From assembly GCA_903910555.1 (NCBI GenBank), contig CAIVZZ010000001.1, positions 124,001 through 188,000 on the forward strand: 64,000 nucleotides of DNA, given 5' to 3'. The first letter of the stretch is position 1, and every line of letters starts with the position of its first letter. The DNA comes from an uncultured Gemmatimonadota bacterium. Its GTDB lineage: Bacteria > Gemmatimonadota > Gemmatimonadetes > Gemmatimonadales > Gemmatimonadaceae. A model generated the notes under the pieces. The model did no database searches and had not been told where the DNA came from. It saw nothing but the letters and a program-made list of their open reading frames with translations. The position numbers and the translations under genes are program-made. This document shows, piece after piece, positions 18,667 through 28,088 of the stretch.

Positions 18667-19461
18667 ATGAAGCCGGGAACGAGGACGTTCACGAGGCGCG
18701 AGTTGATCGGGATGGGGGTCGCCGGTGTCGGCGCCTCGCTCATCCCGGGCTGCGGCCAATTCCACCAGCCCACCGGACCCGCCGAGCAAGCACTGAACGA
18801 TCCGATTCTATTTACCCGCGTCGCAGCGCCAAAAAATTCGGCGACCAAGGGAACGACAATCCCGTACTCGGACACACCGCGCGATGCGGTTATGTACGTA
18901 CCGCACACCTATCAGCCATCATCCGCCGCGCCCTTCGTACTCATGCTCGACGGCGAGAGCTCGACCGCAAGCGCATCGCTCAGCCTGTTCCAGCCTTATG
19001 CGGACGCGAACGGTTTGGTGCTGCTCGCGATCGAATCAGCATTGCCTACGTGGGATATCGTCGAGGGCGGGGCATACGGTCCCGACATCGCGTTCATCAA
19101 TGCCGCGCTTGCCGCCGCGTTCAACGAAGTGAACGTGGATCCGGCACGAGTGAGTATCGAAGGTTTTTCAGACGGCGCGTCGTACGCACTCGCGGTCGGT
19201 CTCACGAACGGCGCACTTTTTTCACGCGTGATCGCGTTCTCGCCAAAATTTCTCGCACCGTACACGCCCGCCGGCGCGAAACCGAAGTTTTTCCTTTCCG
19301 GTGGCATCAGCGATACCGTCATCGACATTACCGACGGGACCGATTTTATCAACTCGACGCTCGTCGGCCGTGGATATGCCGTGGACTACGTTCGGTTCAA
19401 CGGCGTCCACGAAATTCCGGATGCAGTCGTGCAGCAGTCGATTGCGTGGATGGCGACGTGA
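18667..19461 (+). CDS. Exported lipoprotein alpha/beta hydrolase (esterase/phospholipase-like)
   Basis: 264 residues. The N-terminus has a twin-arginine signal (TFTRRELIGMGVAG) and a lipobox ending in Cys (LIPGC), so it is probably exported folded and then lipidated. The hydrolase core includes VPHTYQPSSAAPFVLMLDGE and the nucleophile elbow GFSDGAS; a late His is in GVHEIPD. This resembles predicted esterase or phospholipase/carboxylesterase proteins. The start is strongly supported by GAGGAGGCGCG just before the ATG. It is divergent from the M14 peptidase gene across a 228-bp spacer and converges on an ADOP gene, leaving 4 bp. Confidence 0.82.
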   Translation: MKPGTRTFTRRELIGMGVAGVGASLIPGCGQFHQPTGPAEQALNDPILFTRVAAPKNSATKGTTIPYSDTPRDAVMYVPHTYQPSSAAPFVLMLDGESSTASASLSLFQPYADANGLVLLAIESALPTWDIVEGGAYGPDIAFINAALAAAFNEVNVDPARVSIEGFSDGASYALAVGLTNGALFSRVIAFSPKFLAPYTPAGAKPKFFLSGGISDTVIDITDGTDFINSTLVGRGYAVDYVRFNGVHEIPDAVVQQSIAWMAT

Positions 19462-19465
19462 CGCC

Positions 19466-22132
19466 TTAGTCAGCCCGCATCGCGATCGCCGGATCGATGT
19501 GCGCGGCACGCGATGCCGGCACAGAAGACGCGATCAGGGCGACCACTCCGAGCAGAATCGTAACGGCGGCATATGTGACGGGATCCGTCGCCTTCACATT
19601 GAATAGCAGTGCGCCCATCAGCTGCGTGAGCGCGAGCGCTCCGGCGATGCCGACGCCGACGCCAACTGCGACCATCGCCACGCCCTCCCGAACGACCATC
19701 TGTACCAGGCGCGATGGCGTCGCGCCGAGGGCCATGCGGATTCCGAGTTCGCGCGACCGCTGACTCACGAGATACGCGATAACTCCGTAGATCCCGATCG
19801 CAGAGAGCACAATCGCGACAATCGAAAACGCCGTGAGAAGCACCATATAAAAGCGCGGTTGCGCCACCGATTCGGCGAGCACGGCATCGAGCGTTTTGAT
19901 CTGCGCCACGGCAAGATCGGGATCAAGCTGCTTGATCGCACTGCGCGCGTCTGCCACCACGGCCTGCGGATCGCGGGTCGTGTGCAGCACGACGTTCATG
20001 TTCGACATCGGCCATTGATCGTATGGCGCCCAGAACTGCGGCAGCGTGGCGTTGGCGAGCGACGATTGTTTTACATCCGCGACGATTCCGACGATGTCGC
20101 CCTCGAGCGGACCTGCTTCGCGGTTCACGCCGAAGATGACGTGTTTGCCAATCGGGTCCTCGCCCGGGAAAAACTTCTTCGCTGCGGTTTCGGTGAGCAG
20201 CAGAACCTTCGCGCCGCCCGCGCGATCGAGATCGGTGAAGCCGCGCCCTTTCACAATTCTGATTCCCATCGTCGGGAAATAATCGGGCGTCGCAACGCGG
20301 AGCTCTGCGTCCGGCTCATCTGACGGCTTGAGCGGCGGACGGCCTGCAATAGTGAATCTGAATCCGAAGCCGAAGTTCGTGAGCGGCATGCCAAAGCCGG
20401 CACCTGCCGATTGCACGCCCGGCAATGCGCGCATCCGTTCCATTACGCGGTTCAAGAACGCTGCCTGCAGCGCCGGCGTCTGATACTTGGCCGTCGGGAG
20501 GCTCAGCGCGAACGAAATCGAGCTCTCTGTGCGGAAACCGGGGTCCACGGACATCAACGAGTTGAAACTGCGAATGAGCAAACCCGCGCCGGCAAGCAGC
20601 ATCACACTCAGCGCGACTTCCGCCACCACCAGCACCCGCCGCGCCGCATGACTGCCCGCGCGCTGTCCGCCGCTCCGGCCGGCTTCGCGCAGCGTTTTCG
20701 CAATGTCCGGACGAACCATCTGATACGCCGGCACCAATCCGAAGATCGCACCAGTGACGGTCGCGATCACCAGCGTGAACGCGAGAACCGTCGCGTCGAC
20801 ATGAATTGCGTCGAGGCGCGGAATGCTCGCCGGCGCTGCCGCAACCAGCAGCCGCGTCCCGACGATCGCGAGCAAGAATCCCGCAGCGCCGCCGAGCAGT
20901 GAAAGCACCATACTCTCCGTCACCAACTGACGGATCAACCGGCCGCGCCCCGCGCCGAGTGCCGTGCGGACCGCGAGTTCGCCCGCGCGCGCCACACCGC
21001 GAACGAGCAGGAGGTTCGCAACATTCGCGCATGCGATGAGCAACACGAATGCAACACCGCCGAGGAGAATCAACAGCGGACGACGCAAACTGCCGGTGAT
21101 CCATTCCTGAAGCGGCACGACGACGGCGCCGACTTTATCGTTGACGTTCGGATAGTCTTTCGCGAGACGCGCCGCAATCGTACTCATGTCCGCGCTCGCG
21201 GTTGCGAGCGTCACGTCGGGCTTCAGTCGCGCGACGACATTCAGATAGACCGCACCGCGACTCTGCGCGAGTTTTGCCGGATCGAAGGTGAAGGGATACC
21301 AGAGCAGTGAGTTCGCGGGCCACGATGACGCGGCGGGAATAATTCCCGCGACGAGATACCGCTCGTTGTCGAGCGTGATCATCCTGCCGACGAGCGCGGT
21401 GTCGCTGCCGAATCGCGTACGCCAGAGCGTTTCGCTCATCAGCACCGATTTCGTTCCTTGCCAAACGGAATCCTCTGGCGTGAACGCCGACCGTCCGTGG
21501 AGCGCCTTCACGCCGAGGATGGAAAAGAAGTCCGCGCCCACATCAAATCCGCGGATTTTCTCGGGATCGCCGGATCCGGTGAGCACGGCGGAGTGTCCGG
21601 AGACGACGGACATCGAAGTGAACGATTTGTTCTGCGCGCGCCAATCGTAGGCGTTGGCCGGCGATGTCGGGCTGGGTTTCGGATTTCCGTACGTCGCCGC
21701 AACCATCACGACGCGATCAGGCTGGGCGAACGGCAATGGCAAGAGCAGGATTCCGCGCACGACGCTGAAGATCGCGGTGTTTGCGCCAATTCCCAGAGCG
21801 AGCGTGAGGATCGCCACCATTGCGAAGCCGGGCGCTTTGCGCAGGCTGCGCAGTGCGTAAGCGATGTCCTGCATGAGTTCCGTCCAGAAATCGCTGCGCA
21901 TGATTCGTTTCTCGCGCCGCTCGTCGGTGCGGCGGCAATAAGTTTGCGCGTCATCGACATCGCCGAACTGCCGGCGGGCCTCGGCGCGCGCTGCTTCAGG
22001 ATCCCATCCGCGCGCGATCAACTCGCTCGCGCGCATGTCCAGGTGAAACGCAAACTCCTCCTCGACGCCGGCGGCCGCCCTTTTGAACAGCGGAAGGCGG
22101 AACGCCCGGCGAAACGCGGAGTTACCGGACAC
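19466..22132 (-). CDS. ADOP-type ABC permease, PadR-linked
   Basis: About 888 residues. It has the extra N-terminal cytosolic helical domain typical of PadR-linked ADOPs (VEEEFAFHLDMRASELIARG, EARRQFGDVDDAQTYC), then MQDIAYALRSLRKAPGF and TM1. The two MacB/FtsX halves follow, ending SVPASRAAHIDPAIAMR. I place the start at GTG 22132, one base after the PadR stop; an ATG at 22177 would overlap the padR gene by 44 bp and is the alternative. The membrane topology should match the other ADOPs here. The PadR protein probably represses both genes. The transported substrate or sensed signal is not known. Confidence 0.85.
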   Translation of the reverse strand: MSGNSAFRRAFRLPLFKRAAAGVEEEFAFHLDMRASELIARGWDPEAARAEARRQFGDVDDAQTYCRRTDERREKRIMRSDFWTELMQDIAYALRSLRKAPGFAMVAILTLALGIGANTAIFSVVRGILLLPLPFAQPDRVVMVAATYGNPKPSPTSPANAYDWRAQNKSFTSMSVVSGHSAVLTGSGDPEKIRGFDVGADFFSILGVKALHGRSAFTPEDSVWQGTKSVLMSETLWRTRFGSDTALVGRMITLDNERYLVAGIIPAASSWPANSLLWYPFTFDPAKLAQSRGAVYLNVVARLKPDVTLATASADMSTIAARLAKDYPNVNDKVGAVVVPLQEWITGSLRRPLLILLGGVAFVLLIACANVANLLLVRGVARAGELAVRTALGAGRGRLIRQLVTESMVLSLLGGAAGFLLAIVGTRLLVAAAPASIPRLDAIHVDATVLAFTLVIATVTGAIFGLVPAYQMVRPDIAKTLREAGRSGGQRAGSHAARRVLVVAEVALSVMLLAGAGLLIRSFNSLMSVDPGFRTESSISFALSLPTAKYQTPALQAAFLNRVMERMRALPGVQSAGAGFGMPLTNFGFGFRFTIAGRPPLKPSDEPDAELRVATPDYFPTMGIRIVKGRGFTDLDRAGGAKVLLLTETAAKKFFPGEDPIGKHVIFGVNREAGPLEGDIVGIVADVKQSSLANATLPQFWAPYDQWPMSNMNVVLHTTRDPQAVVADARSAIKQLDPDLAVAQIKTLDAVLAESVAQPRFYMVLLTAFSIVAIVLSAIGIYGVIAYLVSQRSRELGIRMALGATPSRLVQMVVREGVAMVAVGVGVGIAGALALTQLMGALLFNVKATDPVTYAAVTILLGVVALIASSVPASRAAHIDPAIAMRAD

Positions 22133-22133
22133 T

Positions 22134-22466
22134 TTAGACGGTCCGGAGCACGCGGGTGACCGCAAGCGCGAAATCATGGAACGCCGCGCGTTCGTCGCGG
22201 AGCTGGCGGCGGCCGATCGTGGTCAGACGGTAGTACTTCGCGCGGCGGTTATTTTCGGACATTCCCCACTCGCTCTCGATCGCGCCCTGCTCTTCAAGCC
22301 GGTGCAGCGATTTATAGAGCGCCGCGTCGTCGATCGTGAGCGTGCCGCCGGAGCGATCGCGGAGCCAGTTGGAAATGGCATAGCCGTGCATCGGCTTCCA
22401 GGTGAGCGTCTTCAGGACGAGGACGTTCAGCGTGCCGTAGATGAGGTCCGACGGAGTTTTTGTCAT
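22134..22466 (-). CDS. PadR-family transcriptional regulator
   Basis: A 110-residue winged-helix protein. The family signature is clear: LIYGTLNVLVLKTLTWKPMHGYAI, then DDAALYKSLHRLEEQGAIESEW and NRRAKYYRLTTIGRRQL. It belongs to the short PadR class that accompanies ADOP permeases. Its stop is immediately before the ADOP gene, so they are co-transcribed. Two palindromes lie just upstream of its ATG (22469-22496 and 22500-22521) and are good candidates for an autoregulatory operator. Confidence 0.93.
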   Translation of the reverse strand: MTKTPSDLIYGTLNVLVLKTLTWKPMHGYAISNWLRDRSGGTLTIDDAALYKSLHRLEEQGAIESEWGMSENNRRAKYYRLTTIGRRQLRDERAAFHDFALAVTRVLRTV

Positions 22467-22468
22467 CG

Positions 22469-22496
22469 CCTATTCGACACCGGGGGTGCGAATAGG
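22469..22496. promoter_or_regulatory. Stem-loop directly upstream of padR
   Basis: CCTATTCG / CGAATAGG form an 8-bp stem which continues as CACC / GGTG after one bulged A, closing on a 3-nt loop. It ends two bases before the padR ATG, so in RNA it would occlude the start region. It may be an operator, a translational control hairpin, or a terminator of the upstream M20 gene. Confidence 0.45.
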
Positions 22497-22499
22497 GTT

Positions 22500-22521
22500 T
22501 ACCTGTTCCACTGAACAGGTA
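22500..22521. promoter_or_regulatory. 22-bp palindrome, candidate PadR operator
   Basis: TACCTGTTC-CACT-GAACAGGTA is a perfect 9-bp inverted repeat with a 4-bp spacer, 33 bp upstream of padR and 7 bp past the M20 peptidase stop. It does not match the classical ATGT-N8-ACAT PadR site, but its symmetry and place suggest a protein-binding site. Confidence 0.5.
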
Positions 22522-22528
22522 GGTGGAG

Positions 22529-23881
22529 CTATGGCGTTGTCGTCTTCTGCTGCGACAGGCGGAGCATCAAAAGTGCAGCCCGCTTCGTCTGCGACGGCAG
22601 CATCCGGAGATCCGCCGTTTCCTTCTCACTATGGTCGTCGTGGCCGGAGAGACCGATGCCATCGATCACCATCGGTACGATGTTCGCGATAAAGGCCACA
22701 TCTGCGGCGCCCGCCTTCGACGGGTCGACCGCCGTTACCGCGCCCGCACCAAGATCACGGCTCGCCTGATCGTACATGGCGAGAATCCTGCGGTTGCCAT
22801 CCGTTGGCGCCATCGGCGGATAGCCATCGTCGAATGTGATTTCGCCGCCGGTCTTCGGCAGGTGGTGCGAAACAATGTCGCGCATCGCCTTCTCCGTTTT
22901 CGCGAGCTGCTCCGGCGACAGCGTCCGCATGTCGCCGGTCACGGTCATCTTGCCGGCGATCACATTGTTCTTTCCGCTCGCGGAGCCGGCTGTGTTGGTG
23001 CTGTCTGCATTGACGAGCGTTCCGCCGAGCGCGAGGCCGGGGCTAAATGCGAGATACGGCTCACCCGAAAGCTTCTGATAAAACTCGGTGAGAATTCTGG
23101 ACATCTCGAAAATCGCGCCCGCTCCGATATCGTCGTGAAAAATCTGCGACGCGTGCCCGGGATAGCCCGTCGTCGTGAGTTTCCATTCGGTGGCAGAGCG
23201 GCGCGAGATCACCGCCGATTTTGGATCGCCCGCGCCATCTTCGAATCCCATAGCAGCGCTCGCGCCTGCCGCTGCGTCAATTAACGCTTTGCGTGAGAGT
23301 GCGAGCGGACGGCCGGCATCTTCCTCATCGCCGTCGAACACGGCGGTCACGTTCATTTTCTCCAGCTGCCCCGCGTCTTTCAGCGCGCGCAGTGCGAAGA
23401 GCATCACCACATCCCCGCCCTTCATGTCGATGACCGCAGGACCCGTCGCCGTCGAATCATTGAGGCGAATAAACTTCTGAAACGGACTCGACGGTTCGAA
23501 CACGGTGTCGAGGTGGCCGATCAGCAAAATCTTCGGACCGGGCCCCGCATGCTCGGCAATCAGGTGACCCGCGCGCTTGAACGACGCGCCATCCGCCCAT
23601 CGAACCTTGAATCCGAGCGCCTCCAGCTGAGGTCGCAGCACATCCGCCACTGCGCGAACGCCCGCGAGATTCATGGTGCCGCTGTTGATGTTCACAATCC
23701 GCTCGAGTAGTGCCAGCGCCTCAGCGTTGTGCGAGTCAACAGCGCGAACCGCCGCTCGTTCGGCAGCGGCAAGCGGCAGCGCCGGCGACCCCTGTGCAAC
23801 AGCGATAGCCGGGCGCGCGTATCCAGTCGCGAGCAGGGCACACGCAGATATGAATCGTGCCGATCGAAATGAAAGAATCAT
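22529..23881 (-). CDS. Exported M20-family metallopeptidase (glutamate carboxypeptidase-like)
   Basis: 450 residues with a signal peptide. The dinuclear zinc-site motifs are present in order: GHLDTVFE (first His and Asp), IDMKGGD (bridging Asp), DGDEEDAG (catalytic Glu and zinc Glu), and a late His in GHDDHSEKE. A dimerisation domain lies between them (GYPGHASQIF). It resembles CPG2-type carboxypeptidases that release C-terminal glutamate or other residues. It fits the window's other exported peptidases. The gene is divergent from the large BNR gene at 23984 across 102 bp. No convincing ribosome site was seen before the ATG at 23881. Confidence 0.9.
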   Translation of the reverse strand: MILSFRSARFISACALLATGYARPAIAVAQGSPALPLAAAERAAVRAVDSHNAEALALLERIVNINSGTMNLAGVRAVADVLRPQLEALGFKVRWADGASFKRAGHLIAEHAGPGPKILLIGHLDTVFEPSSPFQKFIRLNDSTATGPAVIDMKGGDVVMLFALRALKDAGQLEKMNVTAVFDGDEEDAGRPLALSRKALIDAAAGASAAMGFEDGAGDPKSAVISRRSATEWKLTTTGYPGHASQIFHDDIGAGAIFEMSRILTEFYQKLSGEPYLAFSPGLALGGTLVNADSTNTAGSASGKNNVIAGKMTVTGDMRTLSPEQLAKTEKAMRDIVSHHLPKTGGEITFDDGYPPMAPTDGNRRILAMYDQASRDLGAGAVTAVDPSKAGAADVAFIANIVPMVIDGIGLSGHDDHSEKETADLRMLPSQTKRAALLMLRLSQQKTTTP

Positions 23882-23983
23882 GTCAATGAACCTGCTCGCG
23901 GGTTTGCTTGTGTCGTTGCTTGCTCGAATGTGTCAGGAGAATAACATTCCAGCTTCGATTCGTCCTCCTTTTCGCTCTATATA

Positions 23984-26900
23984 ATGAATTCGTCGCTCCG
24001 CCCCCTGCTCCTCGCGCTGCTGGCTGTGACGCCGGTCGCCGCAACGGCCCAACACGCGCCGCTTCCGGATTCTTTGCTCGTCCGCGCGCTGACGTTCCGC
24101 TCGATCGGCCCCGCTTCGATGGGCGGACGAATCGTGGATATCGCAGTCGCAGAGAATCCACCGCTCGTCCGCGGCGGGCGGCTCGGCAACGTGCTCTATA
24201 TCGCCGCCGCGACGGGCGGAATTTTCAAATCCACCAACGCCGGGCAGAGCTGGACGCCGGTGTTCGATTCGGTGCGCACTGGCTCTATTGGCGCCGTCGC
24301 GGTCGCGCCGTCGAACTCGGAAATTGTTTGGGTCGGCACCGGCGAAGCGAACAACATGCGCAGTTCCTCGTGGGGAACCGGCGCGTACAAATCGACGGAC
24401 GGCGGCAAGACTTGGTCTGGCGCTATGTTGCCGAAGACGCAGCACATCGCCCGCATCGTGATCGATCCACGCGATCCGAATGTCGTCTACGTCGCGGCGA
24501 TGGGACCGCTCTGGTCGAGCGGAGGTGATCGCGGCCTCTACAAGACGACCGATGGCGGAAAAACTTGGACGAACACCAAACAGATCAGCGCGCACACGGG
24601 CTTCACCGAAGTGGTGATCGATCCGTCGAATCCCGACGTACTCTACGCAGCATCGCTCGAACGTGAGCGCCGCGAGTATGGTTTTCTGCCTGCCGGAACC
24701 GAGAGCGCGATCTACAAGACGCGCGACGCGGGAAAAACGTGGACGCAGCTCACGACGGGGCTTCCGACAGGTGAACTCGGTCGTATAGGTCTTGCCGTCT
24801 GCCGCTCGAAACCGTCCACGCTCTACGCCGTCATTCACGCGAAGGGTGCGGCGAATGGCATCTACCGCTCCGACGATACGGGCTCGACCTGGCGCCAGGT
24901 GAACGGCGTCAACGGCACCGCGTGGTATTACAGCCAGATTCGCTGCGATCCCGCCGATCCGGAACACGTGATCAGTCTCAGCGCCGCATCGCGCGAATCG
25001 ATCGACGGCGGAAAGACATGGACGCCGTTTGCGCAGGGCGGCCCCGTGCACAGCGACCATCACGTGCTATGGATCAATCCGGAAGCGCCGGAGCAGATGA
25101 TCCTCGGCGGCGACGGTGGGCTCAACACGACGTCGGATCGCGGCCGCACGTGGGGCCACTCGGAAAATTTTGTCGCCGCGCAGTTTTATGCGATCGCCGT
25201 CGACGACGCGCAGCCATTCTACAACGTGTACGGCGGCCTTCAGGACAATCAGCAGTGGGGCGGACCCAACCGCACGCGCACCACGTTCGGACCGTCGAAC
25301 GCCGACTGGTTCCGCATGCATGGCGGCGACGGATTCTACGCGGTGCCGGATCCGCTCGATTACAACCTCGTGTATGCCGAGATGCAGGGCGGCGGCGTGG
25401 TGCGCTACGACCAGCGCACGGGTCAGGCGAAGAACATCAAGCCGGTGCCGCCGGAGAAGGTGACGCATCGCTACAACTGGAGCGCGCCGATTGTGCCGTC
25501 GCGGCACGACGCGAAAGTCGTGTACATGGCTGCGAATTATTTATTCCGCAGCAACGATCGCGGCGACAGCTGGACCACGATCAGCCCCGATCTCACGCGC
25601 GGGATCGACCGCAACAAACTCCCGATGCGCGGCGCCGTTCCGGATTCGCTTGCGCTCGGCCGCAACGAGGGAACCGCCGAGTTCAGCAACATCTCGACTG
25701 TTGACGAGTCGCCGATGAAAGCGGGGTTGCTCGTCGTTGGAACAGACGATGGCCTGATTCAGGTCACGCGCGACGGTGGAAAAAACTGGACGAAGACCGA
25801 TCATTTCCCCGGCGTCCCCGACACGACATATGTGAGTCGCGTCGTGTTCTCGAAGGCGAGCGAAGGCACGATCTACGCGACGCTCGACGGACACCGCAGC
25901 AACGATTTCAAACCGTACGTGATGAAGAGCGTCGATTTTGGAAAGACGTGGGCCTCGATCGCGGCCGATCTTCCCGACGGCGGGAGCGTGCAGGTCATTC
26001 GTGAACATCCGCGTCAGCCGAATCTGCTTTTCGTAGGCACCGAGTTCGGGGTGTACTTCACCGTCGATGGCGGCGGACACTGGACGCAGCTCAAAAGCGG
26101 AATTCCAGGGGTGCCTGTTCACGATCTTCAGATTCAGGCGCGCATGAACGATCTCGTGGTCGGTACGCACGGCCGCGGCGCGTACATTCTCGACGATCTC
26201 GCGCCGCTCGAGCATCTCGCGCAGGCGAAGGAAGCCGCAGTCGCCTACATGTTTCCGATTCGCGACGAGCTAGAGATCCAGCCAAATGCAACGCGTAACT
26301 CTGGAATGGGAACGAGCGGGTTCACGGGTCAGAATCCGGAACTCGGCGCTCGTATCGCGTACGAGTTGAATTCCATTCCGAGCGACGCAAAGGCGACGAT
26401 CACGATTCTCGACGCGAGTGGGACAGTGATCAGGCAGATGGCGGCAAACAACAAGCAGGGGCTGTTCCGGCAGTATTGGGATATGCGCGTTGGTCCGCCG
26501 CTGACGGGGACGGTGACTGACACGCTGCCACCGGGAACGGTGGTTGCCGGCGGTCGCGGCGGTCGTGGTGGTGGCGCGGGCGGCGGTGGCGGTGGCGGTG
26601 GCGGCGGAGCCGGTGGTCCGGGCGGCGGACGCGGCGCGGCCGGTGACGCGCTGTTCCCCGCGCTTCCGGGCACGTACAAAGCGCGACTGACGATCACGTC
26701 TGCGACGGGCGCGCCAACTGTGCTCGAGCAGTCGTTCACGCTGCGCAAAGACCCGATGGTGATTCTCGCAGAGTCGGAGCTCAAGCAGCTGTACGCGTTT
26801 CGACTGAGCGTCGCATCGTTCCAAAAATCACTGCGTGCAAAGCAGGCGCAGACTGACACGACGCAGCGGAAGTTTGCGGAGATTCGCCGGACAGCGGATT

Positions 26901-27460
26901 CGTCTGCAGCGAAACTCACACCTGATGCGAAAGCGAAACTCGCTGCACTTACGAAAGAAATGGCGGAGATCGTTGCGCAGATTGGCGCGCCACCTGGAGC
27001 GGGTCGCGGCGGGTTTGGCGGCGGTGGTGGAGGTGCTGGCGGTGCTGGTGGCGCTGGCGGTGCCGGTGGTGGCCGTGGCGGACGCGGTGGCGGCGGACGT
27101 GCCGGTGGCGGGCGCGGCGCAGCGGCGCCTGCTGACACGACGGCGGGTGCGGCAACAGCGGCACCTGCAGGCGGCGGCGCGCCAGCGGGCGGCGCAGGCG
27201 GTGGCGGGATCGACGATCAAAACGCGCTCCCAGCAGCGCCGTCCGTGGTCACCGTGCAGGCGAGATTCAACGCGCTCACTGAAATGCTGAACATTTCGTT
27301 CGCGGTGAGCGACGAACAGCGCAAGACGCTCCAGGCGCTCCCTGCGGATCTTCAAAAGCAGATGGATCGCGTGACCAAGGTGGTGAACGAAGAGCTTCCA
27401 GCGCTTATCAAGGCGCTGAACGATGCTGGGATTCAGGTCAAGGCAGCAGGAAGCAATTGA
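23984..27460 (+). CDS. Large exported BNR/VPS10-like beta-propeller protein
   Basis: 1158 residues, a paralogue of the protein at 6764-10009. A signal peptide (LRPLLLALLAVTPVAATAQ) is followed by repeated Asp-box blades (IFKSTNAGQSW, AYKSTDGGKTW, LYKTTDGGKTW, IYKTRDAGKTW, LIQVTRDGGKNW). The C-terminal third contains two long Gly-rich inserts encoded at about 26550-26640 and 27000-27115, then a helical end. No enzyme activity can be assigned from residues alone. The leader is AT-rich (CTCTATATA) with no ribosome site. A short hairpin (27474-27494) follows the gene. Confidence 0.85.
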   Translation: MNSSLRPLLLALLAVTPVAATAQHAPLPDSLLVRALTFRSIGPASMGGRIVDIAVAENPPLVRGGRLGNVLYIAAATGGIFKSTNAGQSWTPVFDSVRTGSIGAVAVAPSNSEIVWVGTGEANNMRSSSWGTGAYKSTDGGKTWSGAMLPKTQHIARIVIDPRDPNVVYVAAMGPLWSSGGDRGLYKTTDGGKTWTNTKQISAHTGFTEVVIDPSNPDVLYAASLERERREYGFLPAGTESAIYKTRDAGKTWTQLTTGLPTGELGRIGLAVCRSKPSTLYAVIHAKGAANGIYRSDDTGSTWRQVNGVNGTAWYYSQIRCDPADPEHVISLSAASRESIDGGKTWTPFAQGGPVHSDHHVLWINPEAPEQMILGGDGGLNTTSDRGRTWGHSENFVAAQFYAIAVDDAQPFYNVYGGLQDNQQWGGPNRTRTTFGPSNADWFRMHGGDGFYAVPDPLDYNLVYAEMQGGGVVRYDQRTGQAKNIKPVPPEKVTHRYNWSAPIVPSRHDAKVVYMAANYLFRSNDRGDSWTTISPDLTRGIDRNKLPMRGAVPDSLALGRNEGTAEFSNISTVDESPMKAGLLVVGTDDGLIQVTRDGGKNWTKTDHFPGVPDTTYVSRVVFSKASEGTIYATLDGHRSNDFKPYVMKSVDFGKTWASIAADLPDGGSVQVIREHPRQPNLLFVGTEFGVYFTVDGGGHWTQLKSGIPGVPVHDLQIQARMNDLVVGTHGRGAYILDDLAPLEHLAQAKEAAVAYMFPIRDELEIQPNATRNSGMGTSGFTGQNPELGARIAYELNSIPSDAKATITILDASGTVIRQMAANNKQGLFRQYWDMRVGPPLTGTVTDTLPPGTVVAGGRGGRGGGAGGGGGGGGGGAGGPGGGRGAAGDALFPALPGTYKARLTITSATGAPTVLEQSFTLRKDPMVILAESELKQLYAFRLSVASFQKSLRAKQAQTDTTQRKFAEIRRTADSSAAKLTPDAKAKLAALTKEMAEIVAQIGAPPGAGRGGFGGGGGGAGGAGGAGGAGGGRGGRGGGGRAGGGRGAAAPADTTAGAATAAPAGGGAPAGGAGGGGIDDQNALPAAPSVVTVQARFNALTEMLNISFAVSDEQRKTLQALPADLQKQMDRVTKVVNEELPALIKALNDAGIQVKAAGSN

Positions 27461-27473
27461 ACTGGAATGATTC

Positions 27474-27494
27474 GCGGCAATCACCGGTTGCCGC
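27474..27494 (+). terminator. Short stem-loop after the BNR gene
   Basis: GCGGCAA and TTGCCGC form a perfect 7-bp stem around a 7-nt loop, 13 bp past the stop codon. No U-run follows; a weak terminator or processing hairpin. Confidence 0.35.
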
Positions 27495-27506
27495 CACATT
27501 CTCCTC

Positions 27507-28088
27507 ATGGATGATCTTCACACGGCAGAATCTCCGGCGAGAATAGTCGCCAGATTCGGCGCGTTCGTCGGCGGGATCGCGGTTTTGTACTGGGCGATGA
27601 AGGCGACGTTTGGTTTGGTATTTTTCGCGCCCGTTGGCATCTGGGCTGTGAGTCGGATCCATCGCTCGCGCGGGCGTCGCGTTGACGGCTTCGGCAGCTT
27701 CGCGAGCGCGGTCGGCAGCGTGATGATTGTACTCAGTCTCATCGGTGTCGTCGTCGCGAGCATCGCACCGACGGGATCGATGGATGCAGCGCGACGCCGC
27801 GCCGATTCAACAGCTGCCGTGGCAGCGAAGCAGCCACCGCCCGCGTGGCTGGACCGCCTCTCGCCGGGACTTGCAGAACGTGCAGCAGCTCAGCGATCAA
27901 GTAGCGGCGCGCCAATCAACGCATCCACCATGGTTATCGGAGCCGTAGTACTGATAGGCTTTGTCGGGAGTTTTGTCGGTACTATCGGCTGGATAGGCGC
28001 GGCGCTGCTCGTGTTCTCGGTCAAAGGCCGCTGGCTTCATGAACGGTCGCCGGTTCCGGATGGAGCAGAAACATCGGTGCCGTTGTGA
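27507..28088 (+). CDS. Small integral membrane protein, function unknown
   Basis: 193 residues with about four hydrophobic segments: FGAFVGGIAVLYWAMKATFG, LVFFAPVGIWAVS, FASAVGSVMIVLSLIGVVVA, and a C-terminal pair around MVIGAVVLIGFVGSFVG and GWIGAALLVFSV. A soluble loop (about 91-135) is Ala/Arg-rich. I do not recognise a family. Its stop overlaps the GTG start of the following VOC gene by 4 bp, so the two are probably co-translated. Confidence 0.65.
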   Translation: MDDLHTAESPARIVARFGAFVGGIAVLYWAMKATFGLVFFAPVGIWAVSRIHRSRGRRVDGFGSFASAVGSVMIVLSLIGVVVASIAPTGSMDAARRRADSTAAVAAKQPPPAWLDRLSPGLAERAAAQRSSSGAPINASTMVIGAVVLIGFVGSFVGTIGWIGAALLVFSVKGRWLHERSPVPDGAETSVPL

